DNA of 64,000 bases from CAYPFY01 sp964410105 (GTDB lineage Bacteria; Bacteroidota; Ignavibacteria; UBA10030; SZUA-254): contig CAYPFY010000001.1 in assembly GCA_964410105.1 (NCBI GenBank), forward strand, positions 310,001 to 374,000, read 5' to 3'. The notes beneath the pieces were generated by a model. The model was not told the origin of the DNA, did not search any database, and worked only from the letters and a program-made list of their open reading frames with translations. Position 1 is the first letter of the stretch, and each line of letters starts with the position of its first letter. Both the position numbers and the translations under genes were made by a program. Positions 23,981 to 33,147 of the stretch are shown here, in pieces.

Positions 23981-26900
23981 TCAGACGTTGAAGTATCTCG
24001 CTTCGGGGTGGTGGACGATGATGGCGGAAGTCGACTGCTCGGGCACAAGCTGGTATTCGTCTGTCAATCGTACTCCGATCCGTTCGGGTTTCAGAAGAGC
24101 GAAAAGCTTGCTCTGATCCTCGAGACTGGGGCAGGCGGGGTAGCCGAAACTGTACCGGGAGCCGCGGTAGTGCTGGGAGAAGAGCTTCTTTACGTCGGCC
24201 GCGTCATTCTTGTCGATCCCAAGTTCTTCCCGGATTTTCTTATGCCAGAGTTCGGCAAGCGCCTCGGCGGATTCCACGCTCAGGCCGTGAAAATAAAGGT
24301 AATCCTTGTAATTATTCTGGGAAAACAGCTTTGACGAATGATCCGACGCGGCTCCCCCCATCGTGACCAGGTGGAATCCTACCACATCCATCCTGCCCGA
24401 TTTCTTCGGGGCGAAGAAATCGGAGATGCAGAAGAATCTCCCTTTGGTCTGCCGCGGAAAGGTGAATCGGATCCACTCCTCGGCGCGGCCCGGCTGTAAA
24501 CCGTTCCTGAATTTTTCCGCCGTCTCCGGGGTCCAGGGCGCCGTCGGGTCGTCGTCTCCGGATGACGGCCTGAAGATGATGAGATCATCCCCGTCCGACT
24601 GGCATGGATAGTAGCCGTAGACCACGCTCGGCCTGAGCCATCCTTCCTTCTTCGCCTGGGATTCCAGGGATTTTAATTCCGGATAGATCTTATCGTTGAG
24701 GAGCCTTGTGTAATCGGCCTCCGCCATAGTTCCCCGTCGCACCTGCCACTGGCCCCGGATAAGCGCCACGTCGTTCAGGTAGCTGAAGATCTCATCCAGC
24801 CGGATCTCGTCTACGATTTTCGTTCCGAAGAAAGGGGCTCTGGGTATCTCGGCCGGATGCACGGTCCCGTCGGTTCCCTTCGGAGCCAGGGCGATCTTCG
24901 CTTCCAGCCCTGAAAGCGCTTCCTCCGGGGGACCGGCCGTGGCCCGGGCCGACCAGCCATCGAGTGGCTTTCCCCCCTTTCGCGCGGCGACGATCTGTTC
25001 CATGAAATGCAGGCCGTCGAACGCATCATTGGCGTAGAAGAGCGGTCCGGGGTACAGTGAGCGGAGATCGTTTTCCACGTAGCGGCGCGTGAGCGCTGCG
25101 CCTCCAAGGATCACAGGGGGTACGAGCCCGCGCTCATTCATAACCTGCAGATTTTCCTTCATGATCAGCGTCGATTTCACGAGAAGGCCCGACATCCCGA
25201 TTGCATCGGCACGCGAGTCCTCCCACGCGGTCAGCATCCGGTCCAGCGGGCACTGGATGCCGAGGTTGATCACGCGGTATCCGTTATTCGTCAGAATGAT
25301 GTCGACGAGGTTTTTTCCGATATCATGGACATCCCCCTTCACGGTGGCGATCACAAGGGTCCCGCTCGACGAAACCGACGACTTATCCATGAACTGCTCG
25401 AGATACCCGACTGCCGCCTTCATCACTTCGGCGGACTGGAGAACGAACGGAAGCTGCATCTGCCCGCTTCCGAACAGATCGCCGACGACTTTCATGCCTC
25501 CAAGGAGGATTTTGTTGATGACGTCGAGGGCGGCGTAAGACGTGAGAGCCTCGTCGAGATCCGCCTGCAGGCCGATCTTATCGCCGTCGATGATGCGGTT
25601 CTTGAGTCTCTCCTCGACGGGGCCCGCTTTCGGCTTCTCCTTCCGGGTTTCCCCCTTCTTCTCCGCATAGGCGGACAGTAGATCGCGGAGCGGATCGTAT
25701 CCCTGCGAACGCTCATCGAAGATCAGTTTTCTGCAAATCTCTCTCTCGAGTTCCGGGATTTTGAACAGCGGGAGGATCTTGGAAGCGTGGACGATGGCCA
25801 TATCGAGCCCGCTCTCGATGGCGTAGTGGAGAAAAACGCTGTTGAGGGCGTGGCGCGCCGGAGGGGCGAGCCCGAACGAAATATTGCTCACGCCCAGGCT
25901 CGTAAAGATCTTGGGGAATTCTTCCTTGATGCGCCGGATCGCTCCGATGGTCTCGATCCCCGCCCTGCGGAATTCCTCATCCCCCGACCCCAGCGTGAAT
26001 GTCAGGGTATCGAAGATGATATTGTTTTCTGATATGCCGTACTTCCCGGTCGCGAGGCGGTGAATCCGCCGGGCGATCTCGAGTTTTCGGTCTACCGACT
26101 TTGCCATCCCCTGTTCGTCGATCGTCAGAGCGACGACGGCGGCGCCGTACTTTTTGCAGAGGGGAAGAATTTTCGACATCCGTTCCTCCCCGTCTTCCAT
26201 GTTGATCGAATTGACGATCGCCTTCCCGCCGATCCTCTGAAGGGCCTCTTCGATGACGGGGGGCTCTGTCGAATCGATCATGAGGGGGAGGGTCACCTGC
26301 GTATTCAGACGCGTGATGAATTCCCGCATGTCGCGCTTCTCGTCGCGTCCGACGTACGCCGTGCAGACGTCAAGGACGTGCGCCCCTTCCCGGGCCTGTT
26401 CCTTTGCCATGGCGGCCATCCCTTCAAAATCCTCCCTGGCCAGGAGTTCGCGGAACAGTTTGCTCCCATTGGCGTTCGTCCTCTCCCCGATCAGGACCGG
26501 GGGCGGCTCGATGTGGAACGGGGCAGTCTGGTACAGGCTCGACGATCCGGGAGTAAACTCCCACGTTCGCGGCGCGGGCGCAAGTGAACCGACCGCCGCC
26601 GCGAGTTTTGCCAGATGCGCCTCCGTCGTGCCGCAACACCCTCCGACGATGTTGACTCCGAGGTCTTTGACGAAGTGGGAGAGGTAATAGACGAACTCGT
26701 CGGGCGAGAGTTTGTAATGGGCATGCCCTCCGACATTCTCGGGGAGCCCGGCGTTGGGCATGACGAAGACCGGCTTCGGGCTGTTCGCAGTGAGGTAGCG
26801 GACGCTCTCCGACATCTCCTTCGGCCCTGTGGCGCAATTCATGCCGACGAAATCGATCTCGAAGGGTTCGAGGGCGGTGAGGGCCGCCGCTATTTCCGTT

Positions 26901-27505
26901 CCCAGGAGCATGGTCCCCATCGTTTCGATCGTGACGGAGGCGACGACCGGGACTTTCACGCGGGCGTCGCCAAAATACGAAAAGATGCCCGCGAGGGCCG
27001 CCTTCGACTGAAGGAGATCCTGTGAGGTTTCCACGACGAGGAGATGCGCTCCTCCTTCGAGGAGACCCCTGGCCTGGACGTAATAGGCAGCCATCATGTC
27101 TGTGAAGGAGATGTGGCCGAGCGACGGCAGCTTCGTCGTCGGTCCCATGGAGCCTGCAACGAACCGGGGCCTCCCCTTCTCCGAGAAATCGGATGCGATC
27201 CGGCGGGCGAGCTTCGCCGCTTCGAAATTCAGCTTATGCGCCTCTTCGGAGAGCCCGTACTCGGCCAGGACGATGGGGGTACCCCCGAAAGTGTCCGATT
27301 CGACGACGTCGCAGCCCGCGGAAAGGAAATCCGCGTGGACTTTCTCGACGGCGGACGGCTTTGAAAGGACAAGGTACTCATTGCAGCCGTTGTACTTATC
27401 CCCCCCGAAATCATCTTCGCTTAGGTTTTGCCGCTGGATGTTCGTGCCCATGGCGCCGTCGAAGATGATGACCTTTTCACGCGATATGTCGAGGAAGCCT
27501 TTCAT
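23981..27505 (-). CDS. metH: Cobalamin-dependent methionine synthase
   Basis: Transfers a methyl group from methyltetrahydrofolate to homocysteine through bound methylcobalamin. The 1174-residue product has all four modules. The homocysteine domain has zinc cysteines Cys224 in GMNCATGP and Cys290/291 in GGCCGTTEAH. The pterin-binding domain runs about 330-600. The B12-binding domain has DVHDIGKNLVDIILTNNGY (histidine near residue 727, the axial ligand). The C-terminal SAM-dependent activation domain has SFGYPACPSLEDQ. It heads a same-strand string through trxB. No metE is seen, so cobalamin supply is probably essential when methionine is absent. Confidence 0.97.
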   Translation of the reverse strand: MKGFLDISREKVIIFDGAMGTNIQRQNLSEDDFGGDKYNGCNEYLVLSKPSAVEKVHADFLSAGCDVVESDTFGGTPIVLAEYGLSEEAHKLNFEAAKLARRIASDFSEKGRPRFVAGSMGPTTKLPSLGHISFTDMMAAYYVQARGLLEGGAHLLVVETSQDLLQSKAALAGIFSYFGDARVKVPVVASVTIETMGTMLLGTEIAAALTALEPFEIDFVGMNCATGPKEMSESVRYLTANSPKPVFVMPNAGLPENVGGHAHYKLSPDEFVYYLSHFVKDLGVNIVGGCCGTTEAHLAKLAAAVGSLAPAPRTWEFTPGSSSLYQTAPFHIEPPPVLIGERTNANGSKLFRELLAREDFEGMAAMAKEQAREGAHVLDVCTAYVGRDEKRDMREFITRLNTQVTLPLMIDSTEPPVIEEALQRIGGKAIVNSINMEDGEERMSKILPLCKKYGAAVVALTIDEQGMAKSVDRKLEIARRIHRLATGKYGISENNIIFDTLTFTLGSGDEEFRRAGIETIGAIRRIKEEFPKIFTSLGVSNISFGLAPPARHALNSVFLHYAIESGLDMAIVHASKILPLFKIPELEREICRKLIFDERSQGYDPLRDLLSAYAEKKGETRKEKPKAGPVEERLKNRIIDGDKIGLQADLDEALTSYAALDVINKILLGGMKVVGDLFGSGQMQLPFVLQSAEVMKAAVGYLEQFMDKSSVSSSGTLVIATVKGDVHDIGKNLVDIILTNNGYRVINLGIQCPLDRMLTAWEDSRADAIGMSGLLVKSTLIMKENLQVMNERGLVPPVILGGAALTRRYVENDLRSLYPGPLFYANDAFDGLHFMEQIVAARKGGKPLDGWSARATAGPPEEALSGLEAKIALAPKGTDGTVHPAEIPRAPFFGTKIVDEIRLDEIFSYLNDVALIRGQWQVRRGTMAEADYTRLLNDKIYPELKSLESQAKKEGWLRPSVVYGYYPCQSDGDDLIIFRPSSGDDDPTAPWTPETAEKFRNGLQPGRAEEWIRFTFPRQTKGRFFCISDFFAPKKSGRMDVVGFHLVTMGGAASDHSSKLFSQNNYKDYLYFHGLSVESAEALAELWHKKIREELGIDKNDAADVKKLFSQHYRGSRYSFGYPACPSLEDQSKLFALLKPERIGVRLTDEYQLVPEQSTSAIIVHHPEARYFNV

Positions 27506-27509
27506 TCAC

Positions 27510-27564
27510 CTTTTAAAAGAAAACGGCGATTCAATCCCGAAGAACTCGGGACGAAACCGCCGTT
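27510..27564 (-). terminator. Rho-independent terminator after the DipZ-like gene
   Basis: Minus-strand stem AACGGCG / CGCCGTT with a second hairpin CCCGA-TCGGG inside it, followed by TTCTTTTAAAAGG. It isolates metH from the thioredoxin-like gene. Confidence 0.7.
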
Positions 27565-27579
27565 CGATTCGTCTGACCT

Positions 27580-28599
27580 TCAGTTCTTCGAAATCATCTC
27601 CGGGATCACGCTCGAAACGAAAGAGAGAGAATAAAGCGCGAATCCATTCGATCGCATGCTCATGAGCAGCTTATGCGGACCAAAGTCCTTGTTGTTCACG
27701 ACGCTATAGAGCTTGGCGTCGGAAATCAGAAGAAAACTCCTCCCCTGCTCGTCCAGGAGGATGTCATCCCCCTTCTGGTCCGCCGTCAGGAACGCGTCGT
27801 CCTGCTGGACAAACACCTGGAACTTCCTTTCCCCTTCGGGCTTGATCACGGCATTCACTTCCTTGGCCTGATACGTGAGGATAAGCCTGCCTTCTCTTCC
27901 CTCCGACTCATCCAGCCTGACTCCGTTCCGGTCGCTCAGCCAGTTGCCGTGCAGATACAGCCGCCCCTCGACGTAGATTCCCGGATCCTCGTAATGGAGC
28001 GTCGACTCGGGAGCGTAACCCTCGACATTTCCGATCGTGCCCCGCCGCCATCCGGCGAGGATCTCCGGAGTAGCCTTGTAGCAGACCGATCCCGGGCGGT
28101 CGGTATCCCTGATGGGATCCATGACGACGGGGAAATCCGCATGATAACCAGCCTCGTTGAGAAGGGACTGGATGGCATGCTCAAAATTCTGATATGATCC
28201 CTCGCCCGCATGGACATACCGGATGAAGCCGTTCTTGTCGATCAGATATTTTGTGGGCCAGACGCCTGCCCGGAAGGCTCCCCATGCGATGAAATCATTG
28301 TCCATCATGACGGGATAATTGATGTGCAAACTTTCAACCGCTGTCCGGACGTTGATCGGATCGCTACCAAAGGGGAACTGGGGAGTGTGCACGCCGATCG
28401 TGACCAGCCCATTCTCCCTGTATCTTTTGTCCCACTCCCGGCAGTAGGGCAGCGCGTGGAGGCAGCTTTGCGACGCGTAGTCCCAGAAATCGACCAGAAT
28501 GACATAACCCCTCATGGCGGCAAGAGGAATTGGGTCGGAATTGAACCAATAGGCTCCGTAAAGCTCGGGCACTCTGTACCGCTGGGGCAGAATCTCCAT
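27580..28599 (-). CDS. DipZ/TlpA-like thioredoxin-fold protein lacking the first active-site cysteine
   Basis: 339-residue protein with an N-terminal thioredoxin fold that resembles the soluble domain of DipZ. It reads LVDFWDYASQSCLHALPY where DipZ has CxxC, so only Cys46 remains and Ser43 replaces the first cysteine. The cis-proline loop is kept in GVWPTKYLID. The C-terminal half (about 190-339) is a beta-rich domain like the one fused to DipZ (GRLYLHGNWLSDRNGVRL and so on). There is no signal peptide in the predicted start, so location is unclear. The missing cysteine argues against thiol-disulfide exchange of the usual type. Confidence 0.75.
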   Translation of the reverse strand: MEILPQRYRVPELYGAYWFNSDPIPLAAMRGYVILVDFWDYASQSCLHALPYCREWDKRYRENGLVTIGVHTPQFPFGSDPINVRTAVESLHINYPVMMDNDFIAWGAFRAGVWPTKYLIDKNGFIRYVHAGEGSYQNFEHAIQSLLNEAGYHADFPVVMDPIRDTDRPGSVCYKATPEILAGWRRGTIGNVEGYAPESTLHYEDPGIYVEGRLYLHGNWLSDRNGVRLDESEGREGRLILTYQAKEVNAVIKPEGERKFQVFVQQDDAFLTADQKGDDILLDEQGRSFLLISDAKLYSVVNNKDFGPHKLLMSMRSNGFALYSLSFVSSVIPEMISKN

Positions 28600-28653
28600 A
28601 TCCTTAAAAAAATATAGATAAATGGGACAGGAGAAGCAAATTCGGTGTGATGC

Positions 28654-29340
28654 TCAGGCTTTTGAGAATCCTTCGAGGACGATGACAAACTCCCCCTTGA
28701 TGTTCTTTTTCTCGAGGGCGCGGGAAATCTCCGGGGCATACCCCCTGAAAATCCGCTCTTCGGGCATCGTGAGGTTGAACGCCACGCAGAGGCGGCGCTC
28801 TTTGCCGAAAACCTCGCTCAGATCCCTGAGGAGAGCGTTCAAGCGGTAGGGGGCATCCATGAAGACCATCGTCCGGCGCTCGTTCCGGAGCTGCCGAAGT
28901 TCCGCGACGCGCCGGTGCGCTTTCGGTGATGGAAACCCGTAGAAAAGGAATTGCTCGATGGGAAATCCCGAGATGGTCAGGGCGGGCATCAGGGATGATG
29001 CCCCGGGGATCGGGACGATCGGGATTTCAGCCTCGACCGCCTTGTTCACCAGCATGCGGCCGGGATCGGAGAATACGGGGGTGCCCGCGTCCGAGATGAG
29101 TGCAACGTTCTTCCCGGCCTTCAGGTGCTCGATGATGTGAAAGGTGGCGGCGGCCTCATTATGCTCATTGAGGCTTTCGAGCAGCTTTTCGGGAATTCCA
29201 TAGTGAGCCAGGAGCCGCCCACCCTCCCTCCGCTCTTCATAGACAACGACGTCGGCGGCTTTCAGGATCTTCAGGGCGCGCAGCGTGATATCCTCGTAGT
29301 TGCCGATTGGCGTCGCTACGAGATAGAGCGTGCCGTTCAT
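28654..29340 (-). CDS. rsmI: 16S rRNA (cytidine(1402)-2'-O)-methyltransferase
   Basis: SAM-dependent tetrapyrrole-methylase-fold enzyme that methylates the 2'-OH of C1402 in the ribosomal P site. The 228-residue product carries LVATPIGNYEDITLRAL at the start, ALISDAGTPVFSDPGR and the VPIPGASSLMPAL loop, followed by FYGFPSPK. It is shorter than the about 280-residue E. coli form, lacking the C-terminal extension. The last 4 bases of dut overlap its ATG, so translation of dut and rsmI is coupled. Confidence 0.95.
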   Translation of the reverse strand: MNGTLYLVATPIGNYEDITLRALKILKAADVVVYEERREGGRLLAHYGIPEKLLESLNEHNEAAATFHIIEHLKAGKNVALISDAGTPVFSDPGRMLVNKAVEAEIPIVPIPGASSLMPALTISGFPIEQFLFYGFPSPKAHRRVAELRQLRNERRTMVFMDAPYRLNALLRDLSEVFGKERRLCVAFNLTMPEERIFRGYAPEISRALEKKNIKGEFVIVLEGFSKA

Positions 29341-29789
29341 CGGCCGGTATGCCCGAAGCCGCCGGAGCCGCGGACCGTATCGCCGAGGCCCGTCGATTCC
29401 TTCCAGAGGGCGCGGGCCACAGGCGCTATCACGAGCTGTGCAATGCGGTCGCCGCGCCGGAGCGTGAAATCCTCCCTCCCGAAATTGGTGAGAATCACCT
29501 GCACCTCCCCCCGGTAATCGGCATCGATCGTGCCCGGTGAATTGATGATTCCGACCGAGTTCCTGATGGCGAGCCCGCTGCGTGGGCGGATCTGCCCTTC
29601 GTATCCGCGGGGAATCTCTACCGAAAACCCCGTAGGGATCAGGGCCGTTTCACCCGGCGACAGCGTGCGCGTCTCTGCGATGGCAGCACACAGGTCCATG
29701 CCCGACGAGTCCCCCGTCGCGTACGAAGGGAGCGGGAGATCGGTCTGGTTTACGCGGGCGATGCGTATCGTGAGGGGGGGATCTTTCAC
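29337..29789 (-). CDS. dut: Deoxyuridine 5'-triphosphate nucleotidohydrolase
   Basis: Trimeric dUTPase that hydrolyses dUTP to dUMP and keeps uracil out of DNA. All five family motifs are visible: DSSGMDLCAA, PRSGLAIRNSVGI, NSPGTIDADYRGEV, RGDRIAQLVI and the C-terminal arginine-glycine arm RGSGGFGHTGR. I took the GTG at VKDPPLTIRIARV, which gives 150 residues, the usual size; the ATG 44 codons earlier would overlap the divergent DUF4199 gene and add an unrelated basic tail. Spacing to the ribosome site is poor, so the start is uncertain. Confidence 0.92.
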   Translation of the reverse strand: MKDPPLTIRIARVNQTDLPLPSYATGDSSGMDLCAAIAETRTLSPGETALIPTGFSVEIPRGYEGQIRPRSGLAIRNSVGIINSPGTIDADYRGEVQVILTNFGREDFTLRRGDRIAQLVIAPVARALWKESTGLGDTVRGSGGFGHTGR

Positions 29790-29852
29790 AGGTGGCTCAA
29801 TATATGAATTTCCCTGAAAATTTGTTTTCTTGAAGAGGCCAAGATTTTTCCG

Positions 29853-30362
29853 ATGATGAGCGGGATAAAAACCGGTACGTTTGCAGCTCTGGCGGCATCG
29901 GCCCTCATTCTGACAGAGCATTTTTTCAGGGTGGAAAGCACGAGCGCCGGACGTTACGAGGTTTATGGCGAGACTGCCCTCCTCCTGGGATGCATTCTCG
30001 CGGGGATCCTGAGGGGAGAGGACTCACCCCGCCGGAAACTCTTCCGCGGCCTGCTGGGATCCCTGGTAGCCTCGCTCCTCTTCACAGGCTTCACACTCCT
30101 CTACCTGAAATCCATCAATCCCGGCTACATTGACGTCGTCATCGCACGGGAGCGCGATCTTCTCGTCGCGGCCGGAGCGCCCGACGATATCATTGTCCAA
30201 AAGGTGAACGGGATGAGGCTGTCGTTCGGAGTCGGAGCGCAGGTGATCTCGGCTTTTTTCCGGTCCCTGATCGGCGGATCCGTCGTCTCATCGATAGCCT
30301 ACGTGATCCGCGCCGGGATGGAAGGCGTCAGTCAGCGCCGCCTTCCCGCATCAGGCCGATGA
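29853..30362 (+). CDS. DUF4199-like small membrane protein
   Basis: 169-residue membrane protein with about four helices: near residues 7-25 (GTFAALAASALILT), 40-55, 67-88 (LLGSLVASLLFTGFTLLYL) and 130-155. A charged loop VIARERDLLVAAGAPDDIIVQ lies between the last two. Size and topology match DUF4199 proteins of Bacteroidota, but I see no diagnostic motif. The 3' end overlaps carA by 35 bp in the convergent direction. Confidence 0.5.
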   Translation: MMSGIKTGTFAALAASALILTEHFFRVESTSAGRYEVYGETALLLGCILAGILRGEDSPRRKLFRGLLGSLVASLLFTGFTLLYLKSINPGYIDVVIARERDLLVAAGAPDDIIVQKVNGMRLSFGVGAQVISAFFRSLIGGSVVSSIAYVIRAGMEGVSQRRLPASGR

Positions 30363-31452
30363 ACTGTCTGAAGAGATAGTCGCTGTCATGCGGCCCGGGG
30401 GAAGCCTCGGGGTGGTATTGGACGCAGAAGAGCGGGAGCTCACGGTGGCGGAAACCCTCGTTGGTCTCGTCGTTGAGATTAACGTGGGTGATCTCGATCG
30501 CGGAGGCGTCGAGACTGTCCGGATCCACGGCGAACCCGTGGTTCTGCGACGTAATCTCAATGGCGCCGGTCAGGAGGTTTTTCACGGGATGATTCGCACC
30601 ACGGTGCCCGAATTTCAACTTGAAAGTCTTCGCCCCAAGCGCATGTGCAAGCAGCTGGTGCCCGAGGCAAATCCCGAAAATGGGTTTCTTCCCTATGAGT
30701 TTCTGAAGATTCTCGATCGCATAGCGGACCGCGGCGGGATCCCCGGGCCCGTTGGAAAGGAAGACTCCGTCAGGCTTCCTGCGAAGGACATCCTCGGCGT
30801 TCGTCGCGGCTGGAACCACTGTGAGGGTGCACCCGTAACTTGCCAGCCGCCGCAGAATATTCCGTTTGACCCCATAATCGAGCACCACCACGTTGAAGCT
30901 TCGGCCCTCCGGCCTCTGAGCCGGCAGGGCAAACGGCGCGTTGCCGTTCTCCCAGCTATAGGGTGCCGGCGTGGTCACCCGCCCGGTGAGATCTAGCCCT
31001 GCCATCTTGGGAGAGCTGTTAACCTTCGTCAAGAGACTCTTCGGATCCGGATCGGACGTGGAGAGAATGCCCCTCATCGCGCCTTTTTCGCGAATGATCT
31101 TCGTCAGCATGCGCGTATCGATGCCCTGGATTGCCTGGATGCCGCAGTCTGTGAGCCACGAGCCCAGCGATTCTTTCGATCTGAAGTTGCTCGGGATCTC
31201 TGAATATTCTTTGACGACAAGGCCTGAGACGTGCGGCCGCTGGCCCTCAAGATCATCGGGATTGACGCCGTAGTTACCGATCTCGGGAAAGGTCATCGTG
31301 ACGATCTGGCCGCAGTAGGAAGGGTCGGTGAGTATTTCCTGATACCCGGTGATGCTCGTATTGAAGACAACCTCCCCGCACACCTCCCCCGGTGCCCCGA
31401 ATGACTCGCCCGTGAAAGTCACGCCGTTTTCAAGAACCAGTCTGGCGATCAT
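30328..31452 (-). CDS. carA: Carbamoyl-phosphate synthase small (glutaminase) subunit
   Basis: Supplies ammonia from glutamine to CarB for pyrimidine and arginine synthesis. The 374-residue product has the N-terminal CPSase domain (FTGESFGAPGEVCGEVVFNT, TGYQEILTDPSY) and a C-terminal class I amidotransferase domain. The nucleophile cysteine is in FGICLGHQLLAHA (about residue 258) and the His/Glu pair in VQYHPEASPGPHDS. No carB is adjacent, so the subunits are encoded apart. No clear promoter is visible in the 106-bp gap upstream; AAGGA lies 11 bases before the ATG. Confidence 0.95.
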   Translation of the reverse strand: MIARLVLENGVTFTGESFGAPGEVCGEVVFNTSITGYQEILTDPSYCGQIVTMTFPEIGNYGVNPDDLEGQRPHVSGLVVKEYSEIPSNFRSKESLGSWLTDCGIQAIQGIDTRMLTKIIREKGAMRGILSTSDPDPKSLLTKVNSSPKMAGLDLTGRVTTPAPYSWENGNAPFALPAQRPEGRSFNVVVLDYGVKRNILRRLASYGCTLTVVPAATNAEDVLRRKPDGVFLSNGPGDPAAVRYAIENLQKLIGKKPIFGICLGHQLLAHALGAKTFKLKFGHRGANHPVKNLLTGAIEITSQNHGFAVDPDSLDASAIEITHVNLNDETNEGFRHRELPLFCVQYHPEASPGPHDSDYLFRQFIGLMREGGAD

Positions 31453-31558
31453 CCGGTAAGAATTCCTTGAAAACTCTCTGCAATCCGCATCGGCTCCCGC
31501 CGCCCTCCAGGATTAGCGGGGCCCGCCTTCCGGCTGCCCGGCGCGAAGGAGGTCAATT

Positions 31559-32077
31559 CTACGCTTTCGATGGCTCGGCCCGCAAACCCGGGATCGTTTT
31601 CACCCCGAGTTCGAACGCGCCGAAGAGCACGCCCACGTAGAGGAAGTCGCCGATAAGCGTGTTCCGGAAGAAAGGAATCGCCGCGACGTAGCACTGGGCG
31701 AGACCGGCAAGAGACCGCGGATATGTCGTCTCCGAGATGAGCCACGCGCCGAAATTCGTCACGATGAAAAAGAGTACCGACCCTGCGAGAGTGGCTGCAA
31801 GAGTAGCGGCGACGCCCCGGCGGCTCCGGATCCAGAAACCTATAAACGTAATCGCAAGGAAACTCGCGTAGACGGCGGGCACGCCCCTATGGAACCCCAG
31901 GAAAGCGTCGCTGATCAGCATCGCGGCGATCGGAACAAGGAATGAGAATCTCTTGTCCAGATAGACGCCCCCCAGCAGAGCCACCGCTGTTATCGGGGCG
32001 AAGTTCGGGGGATGGGGCAGCAGCCGCGAAAGGGCGGCGAGGAAGATAAGCGTGCAGACGAATGCATACCGGGCCAT
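31559..32077 (-). CDS. DUF6580 integral membrane protein, ECF-transporter S-component-like
   Basis: 172-residue inner-membrane protein with about five to six helices, beginning MARYAFVCTLIFLAALSRLL and carrying the family block PHPPNFAPITAVALLGGVYLDKR. Compact helical bundles of this size are typical of substrate-binding S components of energy-coupling-factor vitamin transporters. It is the third gene after a cobalamin riboswitch, downstream of the BtuB-like and propeller genes (56-base gap), so a role in moving B12 or a corrinoid precursor across the inner membrane is a reasonable inference. No EcfA/T genes are present here. Confidence 0.75.
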   Translation of the reverse strand: MARYAFVCTLIFLAALSRLLPHPPNFAPITAVALLGGVYLDKRFSFLVPIAAMLISDAFLGFHRGVPAVYASFLAITFIGFWIRSRRGVAATLAATLAGSVLFFIVTNFGAWLISETTYPRSLAGLAQCYVAAIPFFRNTLIGDFLYVGVLFGAFELGVKTIPGLRAEPSKA

Positions 32078-32133
32078 AGTTGCTCCTGTTGAATTTCAAT
32101 GAATAATACGAAACTAATTCCTGGAGCGCAACT

Positions 32134-33141
32134 TCATTTCACCCCCTTGAATGCAAACGCACCCGGAAAGATGCCGACCCCCAGCGGAGGGCGTCTCAGA
32201 GTCCCGCCCGGGGAAAAAATGTCGAGCTCGCCAGATCCCCCGGAGCTGACGACATTGGAGAGGTAAATCTCACCGCTCAGCGTGTCAACTCCGATGGAGT
32301 AGAAGTAGAGTCCGGAGGTCCTCCTGGCCACCGAGCCCTCAAATCGCATCGGCGAGGCGCTGATTTTCGCAACGCTGTCGCCGCTCATCACGTAAAGAGA
32401 GCCCATCACATCGGCAGCCATATCGCTGAAGTATCCCTGTAACTGCACTGAATCCTGCACGAGAAGGGACACCGGATTTATTCGATACACCTTTGACGTG
32501 CCCGTGCAAACGACGTAGAGGCTGCCGTTCATGACCGCCATGGGGCCGGGGGCGTTTACGGTCCTGATCGAATCGACGACCATCCCTGATGCCGCGCTTA
32601 ATACCTTTACAGACAACCCCGCATTCGGGTAAAGGCCGATATCGCTCAGGAAGATGCGGTCCCCCGCGACGGCGATCCCCCCCGGGAAACTCACCGCAGG
32701 ATCCGATGTCCATGCAAGGGAGTCGCGTGAAAGATCAATGGCGGAGACCGTGCCGTTGTAGTTGGCGGAAAAAAGGGTTGCCGAACCGGCCGCCGCCAGG
32801 AATCCTGGGCCCGTCGAGTGGGGATAGACAATCGAGTGCAGGAACTGATTCGAGGTGTCGCTCACCACATCGATCCGGTCCAGTCCGTTGACGGCCACAT
32901 ATGCTTTGCCTCCGATGGCCTTTATGTCGTTCGGGAATATCCACCCCTGGGCCGGGCCCAGGAGGGCATTATAGATGGTGTCGCGGTCCCTGTCGTAGTA
33001 AGAAAGAGCCCCGCCTCCGGAGAATCCCCCCTCGTTGATAATGTAGGCACCGCCGACCGACCGGACGACCGGCCCCCCGTCGACAAGGGAGTTATCCCTG
33101 CAGGAGAGTGAAATGAGAGCAAGCGTCAGAATGTATTTCAT
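32134..33141 (-). CDS. BtuG/YncE-like beta-propeller lipoprotein, predicted surface B12-binding partner
   Basis: 335-residue protein with a short export signal ending at SLSC (Cys14), an imperfect lipobox. The body is a seven-bladed propeller with recurring VxGDRIFLSDIG-, NGSLYVVCTGTSKVYRI- and MGSLYVMSGDSVAKIS-like blades. In Bacteroides, BtuG is a surface propeller lipoprotein that binds cobalamin tightly and hands it to BtuB. Here a propeller of the same type lies 6 bases downstream of a btuB-like gene in a cobalamin-riboswitch operon, which makes a BtuG role likely. Sequence identity to BtuG cannot be measured by eye. Confidence 0.7.
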   Translation of the reverse strand: MKYILTLALISLSCRDNSLVDGGPVVRSVGGAYIINEGGFSGGGALSYYDRDRDTIYNALLGPAQGWIFPNDIKAIGGKAYVAVNGLDRIDVVSDTSNQFLHSIVYPHSTGPGFLAAAGSATLFSANYNGTVSAIDLSRDSLAWTSDPAVSFPGGIAVAGDRIFLSDIGLYPNAGLSVKVLSAASGMVVDSIRTVNAPGPMAVMNGSLYVVCTGTSKVYRINPVSLLVQDSVQLQGYFSDMAADVMGSLYVMSGDSVAKISASPMRFEGSVARRTSGLYFYSIGVDTLSGEIYLSNVVSSGGSGELDIFSPGGTLRRPPLGVGIFPGAFAFKGVK

Positions 33142-33147
33142 AAAACC

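Noticed and set aside
28604..28639. TTGCTT-N17-TATATT as a promoter feature for the DipZ-like gene
   Set aside because: It leaves a leader of only about 5 bases and has a weak -35; mentioned in findings only as part of the leaderless idea.
29789..29921. Longer dUTPase start (ATG at 29921)
   Set aside because: It would overlap the divergent DUF4199 gene and add an unrelated basic tail absent from the family.
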